DNA from: Clostridiales bacterium
Lineage (GTDB): Bacteria > Bacillota > Clostridia > Lachnospirales > Anaerotignaceae
Length of the DNA: 12,392 bases
NCBI GenBank assembly: GCA_021202325.1
Contig: JAJQDF010000250.1
Location: 1-12,392, forward strand
Reading direction: 5' to 3'
The notes under the pieces were generated by a model. It saw nothing but the letters and a program-made list of their open reading frames with translations, searched no databases and was not told where the DNA came from. Shown here one piece after another: positions 7,704-12,392 of the stretch. The translations under genes were made by a program, and so were the position numbers. Position 1 is the stretch's first letter, and the number at the start of each line of letters is the position of its first letter.

Positions 7704-8624
7704 CTACACATTCCTGCACCTGTTGATAAGCTTTCCAAAATATTCGGGCAAAGGCGATTCAAATTCCATGTATTCGCCAGTGGTCGGATGTACGAAGCCT
7801 AGAACCCTTGCATGAAGCACCTGCCCATTGAGGTTAAATGGCTGTTTTTTGGGGCCGTAAACGCTGTCCCCCAAAAGGGGATGCCCAATATAAGTCATGT
7901 GAACCCTTATTTGGTGGGTGCGGCCTGTTTCAAGCTGTGCCTCGATAAACGTAAACTTACCCAATCTGTCAATTACCCTGTAATGGGTAACCGCTCGTCT
8001 TCCGCCGGGAACAACGGCCATCTTTTTCCTGTCCTGAGGATTTCTCGCTAAGGGCTTATCCACAGTGCCCTCGTCCTCTTTTATGTTGTTATATACTATT
8101 GCATTGTATTTTCTCGTTATGGAATGTTCGGCCAGCTTTGCCGCAAGGCTTCTGTGGGCATTGTTGTTTTTGGCCGCCATTATTACTCCTGAAGTGTCCA
8201 TATCTATCCTGTGTACAATGCCCGGCCTCATCACTCCGTTTATCCCGGAAAGACTGTCTCCGCAATGGTAGAGCAAGGCGTTTACCAATGTATCGGTATA
8301 ATGTCCCGGTGCAGGATGAACGACCATACCTTGGGGCTTATTTATTACGATAACATCGTCGTCCTCGTAAAGTATATCAAGCGGTATGTTCTGCGGCAGT
8401 ATTTCTAACGGCTCAGTATCCGGTATTTCAATGGTAACAACATCGCCGCTTCTCAGCTTGTAGTTGGCCTTAACCGCCTTACCGCCCACGAACACTCCGC
8501 CGGCCTCAAATACTTTTTTGAAGCCGCTTCTGGAAAGCCCGTCATAGTTTTCTGCGGCAAATATATCTATTCTTTTTCCGGCATCCTCCGCTTCTGCGGC
8601 AAAGGTTATCATATCATTCTGCAT
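7704..8624 (-). CDS. rluD: RluA-family pseudouridine synthase (RluD-type, YlyB)
   Basis: This enzyme isomerises specific uridines to pseudouridine in RNA, most likely 23S rRNA by analogy with RluD. The 306-residue protein has an N-terminal S4 RNA-binding domain (about 16-75). The catalytic domain follows with INKPQGMVVHPAPGH (94-108), the catalytic block HRIDMDTSG (138-146; nucleophile Asp141) and LETGRTHQIRVH (231-242), ending in GHPLLGDSVYG. The first ATG is preferred because AAGGA is 8 nt upstream; a second ATG four codons later lacks that spacing. It overlaps lspA by 11 nt, and pyrB starts 18 nt downstream. The lspA-rluD pairing is common in Firmicutes. The exact target uridine cannot be read from sequence, so the symbol is by family. 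Confidence 0.93.
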   Translation of the reverse strand: MQNDMITFAAEAEDAGKRIDIFAAENYDGLSRSGFKKVFEAGGVFVGGKAVKANYKLRSGDVVTIEIPDTEPLEILPQNIPLDILYEDDDVIVINKPQGMVVHPAPGHYTDTLVNALLYHCGDSLSGINGVMRPGIVHRIDMDTSGVIMAAKNNNAHRSLAAKLAEHSITRKYNAIVYNNIKEDEGTVDKPLARNPQDRKKMAVVPGGRRAVTHYRVIDRLGKFTFIEAQLETGRTHQIRVHMTYIGHPLLGDSVYGPKKQPFNLNGQVLHARVLGFVHPTTGEYMEFESPLPEYFGKLINRCRNV

Positions 8625-9099
8625 TTTTATCTTCCTTATTATTATCGTCGTCCTTTATAACAAAAAGCACAAGTATCGCCATCAATATCGTTCCGACAAC
8701 CACATATATATCAGCCATATTGAACACCGGCCATGTCATAAACGTAAACTCGAAGAAATCCACAACATATCCTCTCACAAGCCTGTCGATTATGTTTCCG
8801 ACAGCACCAGCCACAATGAGCATGAGTGTCCATTTAAGCCATTTATATTCCTTTGTGTCAGGCATTTTCTTCATGGCGGCTATGAGCACAACACATATGA
8901 TAACGGCAATGATAAGAAGAAGCCATGTTTTGCCGTTTAGTATACCGAACGCTGCTCCCCTGTTTTCCACAAAGGTGAAATCCATGAAGCCCTTTATAAA
9001 TGTAACATTTCCAACGGGCTTAAGTCTTGTCAGAGCAATATATTTTGTTATCTGATCCACGGTGATAAGCACCACCGCCAATATAATAGGTATAATCAT
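8614..9099 (-). CDS. lspA: Lipoprotein signal peptidase (signal peptidase II)
   Basis: This membrane aspartyl protease cleaves the signal peptide from prolipoproteins after lipid attachment to the +1 cysteine. It has 161 residues and four predicted membrane segments (about 2-21, 58-77, 88-106, 128-148). Family motifs are intact: DQITK (15-19), ENRGAAFGIL (45-54), GNIIDR (101-106) and VVDFFEF (112-118) with catalytic Asp114, then FNMAD (126-130) with catalytic Asp130. The C-terminus has an added hydrophilic tail from about residue 150 (KDDDNNKEDKNAE), likely cytoplasmic. It starts 4 nt after the aroB stop and ends 11 nt inside rluD, so it is firmly in the operon. Confidence 0.96.
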   Translation of the reverse strand: MIIPIILAVVLITVDQITKYIALTRLKPVGNVTFIKGFMDFTFVENRGAAFGILNGKTWLLLIIAVIICVVLIAAMKKMPDTKEYKWLKWTLMLIVAGAVGNIIDRLVRGYVVDFFEFTFMTWPVFNMADIYVVVGTILMAILVLFVIKDDDNNKEDKNAE

Positions 9100-9103
9100 A
9101 TCC

Positions 9104-10198
9104 TCAGTCCTCTATTACGGAGTTAATAGCTGCCATAACTTCGTCCTTTGCCACATCCGAAGTTCTTATCGTACTTCCAACGCTGTCGGCTATTACAAAT
9201 TTCAGCTTATTGGAGCTGACCTTTTTGTCGTGGAAAAGCTGTTCATATACATTCTCAGCCTTAAGCCCCGAAACCGATACCGGCAAGTCAAAAAATTTAA
9301 GCAATTCTTTAAGCTCGGCAAGCTTATCCTCTCCAATATATCCTCTTTTAACGGAAATATCCGTAACCGCCGCCATGCCAATGGCTACGCACTCGCCATG
9401 AAGAAGCTCAAATCCTTTCAATCCCTCTACAGCATGGCCTATTGTATGGCCGTAATTCAATATTTCACGCAGTCCCGTGTCATGCTCGTCCTTGCTGACA
9501 ACAACGGCCTTCATCTCACAGCATGAGCGGATTATATGCCTGATATATTCCTTATCAAAGCTTTTTATTTTTTCTTTATTTTCAATTATGTATTTATAAA
9601 AGTCCTCAGACTGTATTATTCCGTATTTAATTACTTCGGCCATGCCTGCCGAAAATTCTCTCTTTGGCAGTGTATCCAATGACGAAGTATTGATATATAC
9701 AAACTTAGGCTGATAGAATGCACCGACTACATTTTTATAGCTGCCTAAATCAACGCCGACCTTTCCGCCGACACTGCTGTCCACCTGTGCCAAAAGCGTT
9801 GTCGGAATCTGTATAAAATCCACACCCCGCATAAAGCTTGCGGCGGCAAATCCTGCCATGTCCCCGGCTACACCTCCGCCAAGACCGGCTATAACGCTCT
9901 TTCTGTCAAACTTGTTTTCCAGCAGGAACTCATAGAAATCCCTTATGGTATCCAGAGTTTTGCTCTTTTCTCCGGCCTTGAAGGTGCATACCTTTACCTC
10001 AGAAAAAACCTTCTCCATTTCTCTTTTAATGGTCTCTGCATAAATCCCGCCGACATTATTATCAGTAATTATACAAAGCTTTCTTCCTTTATAGCCGCAT
10101 TTTTCAGCTGCCTCGGCCAGTGAACCGAAGTCATCGGCAAAATATATGGGATATGCCGTCGTACCTGTGTCAACGACAATGTTTTCAATATTATTCAT
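9104..10198 (-). CDS. aroB: 3-dehydroquinate synthase
   Basis: This enzyme catalyses step two of the shikimate pathway: DAHP to 3-dehydroquinate, using NAD+ and a divalent metal. Starting from the ATG at 10198 it has 364 residues. Visible motifs are TDNNVGGIYAE (45-55), the nucleotide-binding GGGVAGDMAGF (107-117), a block running from FIQIPTTLLAQVDSSVGGK (128-146) to KNVVGAFYQP, AEVIKYG (187-193), NYGHTIGHAVE (248-258) and LLHGE (265-269). Probable metal ligands are Glu188, His251 and His267. An ATG six codons upstream (10216) is in frame, but the strong AAGGAGG at 10210-10204 lies 5 nt before the chosen start and would be inside the longer version. aroB is not usually found between ylmH and lspA; divIVA and ileS commonly occupy that interval in Firmicutes. 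The gene looks fully functional. Confidence 0.95.
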   Translation of the reverse strand: MNNIENIVVDTGTTAYPIYFADDFGSLAEAAEKCGYKGRKLCIITDNNVGGIYAETIKREMEKVFSEVKVCTFKAGEKSKTLDTIRDFYEFLLENKFDRKSVIAGLGGGVAGDMAGFAAASFMRGVDFIQIPTTLLAQVDSSVGGKVGVDLGSYKNVVGAFYQPKFVYINTSSLDTLPKREFSAGMAEVIKYGIIQSEDFYKYIIENKEKIKSFDKEYIRHIIRSCCEMKAVVVSKDEHDTGLREILNYGHTIGHAVEGLKGFELLHGECVAIGMAAVTDISVKRGYIGEDKLAELKELLKFFDLPVSVSGLKAENVYEQLFHDKKVSSNKLKFVIADSVGSTIRTSDVAKDEVMAAINSVIED

Positions 10199-10203
10199 GC
10201 TGT

Positions 10204-10210
10204 CCTCCTT
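10204..10210 (-). promoter_or_regulatory. Ribosome-binding site deciding the aroB start
   Basis: AAGGAGG sits 5 nt before the ATG at 10198 and overlaps the ylmH stop codon (TAAGGAGG). It supports the shorter AroB start over the upstream ATG at 10216 and suggests termination-reinitiation coupling between ylmH and aroB. Confidence 0.8.
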
Positions 10211-10997
10211 ATACATATCGTCCGACTGTTATGACAATTCGGCCTTTTTTGGTAGTGCCTCCAACTTCAACGAGCTTTCCGCGGCCGCTTCCCTTAAGGG
10301 AGAGTATATCCCCCTCGTCTATTGTTTCCGACACGCTGTTTATAACGTTCCAGTTTACCGAAGCCCTTTCGGAGCGTATAAGCTCCTGAGCCTCGCTTCT
10401 GCTTTTGCCGAATACTGCACCAAAAACCGTATCGGCTCTCAATGACGATACGGTAACATTCTTAATGTCCATTTTCTTTTCAGGCATAACAATTTCAGAC
10501 GGGTTTATTATTTCGGTTTTAACCGAAGCACGTCCGACCTTTTCGAGATTTGCCGCAATATATGATGCTATGTCATCCTCGGCAAAGCAATATGCGGCAT
10601 CATCCAGCACAACTATATCGCCTACACGGCTTCTTTCCAGACCAAGCCCAAGAATAGAGCCGAGAAAATCCCTGTGGGAAAGGCCGGATGTAAACTTTGC
10701 ATTATGTGTTATCTTAACGGCGCATATGGGAAATATAATTTCATCCTCCGAAAAATAGTCCGGGAAAAAGGCAATCCTCTTTCTTTCGGCCTCGGCAAAT
10801 CCGCCGAAGGGCTTTAATTTCAGGTCTCTTTCCCCTTCTAAAATACGGCATACCAAAGCACACATGGAGGGATCCAAAAAATCCGAAAAGACTGCCATGT
10901 GTTTCTTTAAACTTAAATCAGCCTGATCTAAGACTTTTGCCAACAAAAGCTTTTCATCAGGCTGACAATAACTTTTTAACAGAGCGTGTTTATCCAA
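10209..10997 (-). CDS. ylmH: YlmH-like S4-domain RNA-binding protein
   Basis: The 262-residue protein carries the family-defining block HRDFLGSILGLGLER (108-122) in its central region and a C-terminal S4 RNA-binding domain (about 183-240). YlmH proteins are ribosome-associated and have been linked to ribosome quality control and, by gene context, to cell division. The start is TTG at 10997-10995, supported by AAAGGA (11011-11006) 8 nt upstream; the next in-frame Met is residue 34, which would remove conserved N-terminal sequence. It begins 13 nt after the ylmG stop and its own stop overlaps the aroB ribosome-binding site. In many Firmicutes divIVA comes next; here aroB does. Confidence 0.92.
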   Translation of the reverse strand: MDKHALLKSYCQPDEKLLLAKVLDQADLSLKKHMAVFSDFLDPSMCALVCRILEGERDLKLKPFGGFAEAERKRIAFFPDYFSEDEIIFPICAVKITHNAKFTSGLSHRDFLGSILGLGLERSRVGDIVVLDDAAYCFAEDDIASYIAANLEKVGRASVKTEIINPSEIVMPEKKMDIKNVTVSSLRADTVFGAVFGKSRSEAQELIRSERASVNWNVINSVSETIDEGDILSLKGSGRGKLVEVGGTTKKGRIVITVGRYV

Positions 10998-11005
10998 AAC
11001 TTTTG

Positions 11006-11011
11006 TCCTTT
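11006..11011 (-). promoter_or_regulatory. Ribosome-binding site for the TTG start of ylmH
   Basis: AAAGGA is placed 8 nt before TTG and overlaps the last base of the ylmG stop codon TGA. No ATG or GTG lies in frame at a better distance, which supports TTG as the real initiation codon. Confidence 0.7.
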
Positions 11012-11289
11012 CAAAACATTTCTACTATATAAAGCATAATTATCTGAATGATCTGAAGTATAAACAAGGCAATGACCGGCGAAAAATCCACCATCATTCC
11101 GCCGCCTAAGGGCGACTTGTCCATCATTCTTTTAACAGGGCCGAGAACTGGCTCCGTAAGCGTGTATATGATATTTCCAAAGCCCGTATATCTAACTGAG
11201 GGAACCCACGACATAAGTACTCTGATAAGTATCAACATCTCAAGCAGTTTAAAAAATACGTTGATCGCGTTTGTAAGTAGTGCAGCCAT
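11011..11289 (-). CDS. ylmG: YggT-family membrane protein YlmG
   Basis: The 92-residue protein has two hydrophobic segments (about 4-28 and 68-91) flanking the conserved YggT loop: MSWVPSVRYTGFGNIIYTLTEPVLGPVKR spans 26-54, with the TEPVLGPVKR element at its end and a short glycine-rich stretch after it. YlmG/YggT proteins are small membrane proteins encoded next to sepF in many Gram-positives, cyanobacteria and plastids; a role in division or nucleoid/membrane organisation has been proposed, but the mechanism is unsettled. GGAGGTG sits 5 nt before the ATG. The gene lies 23 nt after sepF and 13 nt before ylmH. Confidence 0.93.
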   Translation of the reverse strand: MAALLTNAINVFFKLLEMLILIRVLMSWVPSVRYTGFGNIIYTLTEPVLGPVKRMMDKSPLGGGMMVDFSPVIALFILQIIQIIMLYIVEMF

Positions 11290-11312
11290 AAACGCACCTC
11301 CGTTTCAAATGT

Positions 11313-11858
11313 TTACTTCTGGTTAACCCAAGGAAGGATTACGCTTTTGTTTAACTTAGGCTCTTCCCTTGTGTCACTGGCAATATCAAAATTTACCGGC
11401 GCAATAATAAATATATTTGTGGATACTCTCTGGATTGAACCCTCAAGGGAATAGCATGTTCCGCTTAAAAAATCCATTATTCTCTGCGCCACCGGATACT
11501 CAACCTTCTCAAGGTTAACAACAACAGGTCTCTTGGCCTTAATATTGTCGCATATTCCCTGAGCATCGTTATAGCACTCCGGCTTCATTATAACAACCTG
11601 CTGTGTGTTCTGGCTCTTATTAAAGTCAACAACCTGAGGCTGCTGTGTCTGTGTTCTTCTTGTAGAAGTTCTCGGAGCAGAATAGTCCAAGCTCTCCCTT
11701 GTCTCACGGGATGTTGTCTCCCTTCTCTGACTTGTACGAGGGCGGTATTCCTCTATTTCGTCATCATCTTCATAATCATCATAGTCGTCCTCATATTCAT
11801 CGTCGTAAGGTCCCGCAATAAAATCCTTTATTTTGTCTACAAAATTTGCCACAGCCAT
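11313..11858 (-). CDS. sepF: Cell division protein SepF
   Basis: SepF anchors FtsZ filaments to the membrane and polymerises into rings at the septum. The 181-residue protein starts with an amphipathic helix (about 1-15, ANFVDKIKDFIAG). A very acidic Asp/Glu/Tyr-rich linker follows (about 19-38), then an Arg/Thr/Gln-rich stretch (39-75). The conserved SepF core lies at about 86-160 (QQVVIMKPECYNDAQ, then PVVVNLEKVE, FLSGTCYSLEG and IFIIAPVNFDI). A short tail ends in LPWVNQK. The start is uncertain by two codons: AGGAGG (11866-11861) is only 2 nt from the ATG at 11858 but 8 nt from an in-frame GTG at 11852, so the GTG could be used. The acidic linker is stronger than I expect for the family. 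Confidence 0.95.
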   Translation of the reverse strand: MAVANFVDKIKDFIAGPYDDEYEDDYDDYEDDDEIEEYRPRTSQRRETTSRETRESLDYSAPRTSTRRTQTQQPQVVDFNKSQNTQQVVIMKPECYNDAQGICDNIKAKRPVVVNLEKVEYPVAQRIMDFLSGTCYSLEGSIQRVSTNIFIIAPVNFDIASDTREEPKLNKSVILPWVNQK

Positions 11859-11954
11859 TTCCTCCTAATATATGGTTAAATTTATTTTGGCTCAAATGCT
11901 CACCGAACTCATCCGGCATATATTTATGTCCGTTTATTATGTCCCCCTTAATGT
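11859..11954 (-). other. ylmE-sepF intergenic gap
   Basis: This 96-nt stretch is the largest gap within the gene run from ylmE to ftsY. It holds the sepF ribosome-binding site and a weak hairpin (GCCGGA-TGAG-TTCGGT, two G-U pairs, no T-run). A promoter-like TTGAGC-17 nt-TATATT (11895-11867) is also present, but it would start transcription inside or past the sepF ribosome-binding site. I see no gene with a ribosome-binding site and no convincing terminator. Confidence 0.4.
11861..11866 (-). promoter_or_regulatory. sepF ribosome-binding site with ambiguous start
   Basis: A perfect AGGAGG is followed after 2 nt by ATG (11858) and after 8 nt by an in-frame GTG (11852). The second spacing is the normal one. 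Either start leaves the amphipathic helix essentially unchanged. Confidence 0.6.
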
Positions 11955-12392
11955 TTACTTTTTGCTATAGTCTCTCTTGCCGAATATACCTGTTCCCACT
12001 CTGACGATGGTAGCACCCTCCTCAATGGCGGTCTCAAAGTCTCCGGTCATTCCCATAGACAAAGTATCCATGTTTATATTATCAATATTTTTGGCATTAA
12101 TGTCAACCAATAATTGCTTCATATTCTTGAAATAAACCCTGTTTTCTTCTCCATTTTCGACAAAGGGGGCAACTGTCATCAGTCCCTTAACCCTGATATT
12201 GTCAAGTTTTACGATTGTTCTTATAAAATCTTCGCACTCTTCGGGCTTAATTCCAAACTTGGATTCTTCGTCCGCCATGTTGAGCTCAACAAGCACATCC
12301 ATAACTACGCCGTGCTTTTTTGCCTGCTTATCTATTTCCTCGGCAAGCTTAACGCTCTCGACCGAATGGATAAGCTTTACTTTATCTATTAT
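11955..12392 (-). CDS. ylmE: YggS/YlmE-family PLP-binding protein (5' end outside window)
   Basis: The reading frame stays open to the right edge, so 145 codons are visible and the N-terminal part (roughly 85 residues, including the PLP-binding lysine) is missing. Visible blocks are IIDKVKLIHSVES (1-13), VMDVLVELNMADEESKFG (30-47), TLSMGMTGDFETAIEEGA (112-129) and VRVGTGIFGKRDY (131-143), all typical of this alanine-racemase-fold family. YggS proteins bind pyridoxal phosphate and help balance vitamin B6 and amino-acid pools; no enzymatic reaction is firmly assigned. An internal ATG at 12302 is not the start, because homologous sequence continues upstream of it. It is the first visible gene of the ylmE-sepF-ylmG-ylmH division cluster. 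Confidence 0.94.
   Translation of the reverse strand: MIDKVKLIHSVESVKLAEEIDKQAKKHGVVMDVLVELNMADEESKFGIKPEECEDFIRTIVKLDNIRVKGLMTVAPFVENGEENRVYFKNMKQLLVDINAKNIDNINMDTLSMGMTGDFETAIEEGATIVRVGTGIFGKRDYSKK

Noticed and set aside
10199..10216. Longer AroB start at 10216
   Set aside because: The strong AAGGAGG would lie inside the coding region, and six extra residues (MYKEDS) simply translate the ribosome-binding site.
11867..11895. Promoter-like TTGAGC-17 nt-TATATT before sepF
   Set aside because: Transcription would start within or after the sepF ribosome-binding site, so it could not serve sepF unless leaderless. Probably chance in AT-rich sequence.
11797..11919. 40-codon minus-strand frame starting MPDEFGEHLS in the ylmE-sepF gap and running into sepF
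   Set aside because: It has no ribosome-binding site at usable distance and overlaps sepF out of frame. The peptide looks tidy at first but has no recognised family.

Overview
The window is a densely packed, single-direction block of housekeeping genes, all read on the minus strand (right to left in these coordinates). Protein families and gene order point to a low-to-mid GC Firmicute of class Clostridia, possibly a Lachnospirales relative. The order ylmE-sepF-ylmG-ylmH, then lspA-rluD-pyrB-pyrC, then smc-ftsY echoes the Bacillus/Clostridium arrangement (ylmEFGH-divIVA-ileS-lspA-ylyB-pyr operon; rnc-smc-ftsY), with pieces lost or swapped. Species cannot be named from the sequence alone.

In transcription order, the right edge cuts into ylmE (YggS-type PLP-binding protein). 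After a 96-nt gap come sepF (FtsZ anchor), ylmG (YggT membrane protein) and ylmH (S4 RNA-binding protein, TTG start). Then aroB (3-dehydroquinate synthase) sits where divIVA/ileS would be expected. Next are lspA (signal peptidase II), rluD (pseudouridine synthase), a pyrB homologue, a pyrC homologue, smc (chromosome condensation ATPase) and ftsY (SRP receptor). From ylmH to ftsY, gaps are 18 nt or less or the genes overlap. I saw no internal terminator, so a long polycistronic message is likely. A small AT-rich hairpin with a T-run follows ftsY. Beyond it lies a separate small gene for a ribbon-helix-helix DNA-binding protein, closed by a strong intrinsic terminator.

The most interesting feature is the pyrB-pyrC pair. 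Both frames are intact, have good ribosome-binding sites and overlap by 17 nt, yet both proteins lack residues that their families need for catalysis. The PyrB homologue keeps the ligand-binding arginines but has Ala, Asn, Ala and Gln at positions equivalent to E. coli ATCase Thr55, His134, Gln231 and Pro268. The PyrC homologue has HCT in place of the HxH metal motif, Cys for the substrate Arg, Asp and Ile for two conserved Asn, and Gly for the catalytic Asp. No PyrR-type leader lies in front of them; they are embedded between rluD and smc. They look like a paired pseudo-ATCase/pseudo-DHOase, or a repurposed complex, kept at the ancestral pyr locus. This is inferred from remembered family motifs and needs an alignment to confirm.

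The other genes appear to be functional members of their families. Together they cover septum assembly (SepF, YlmG), chromosome segregation (SMC), membrane protein and lipoprotein handling (FtsY, LspA), ribosome function (RluD, YlmH) and aromatic biosynthesis (AroB).
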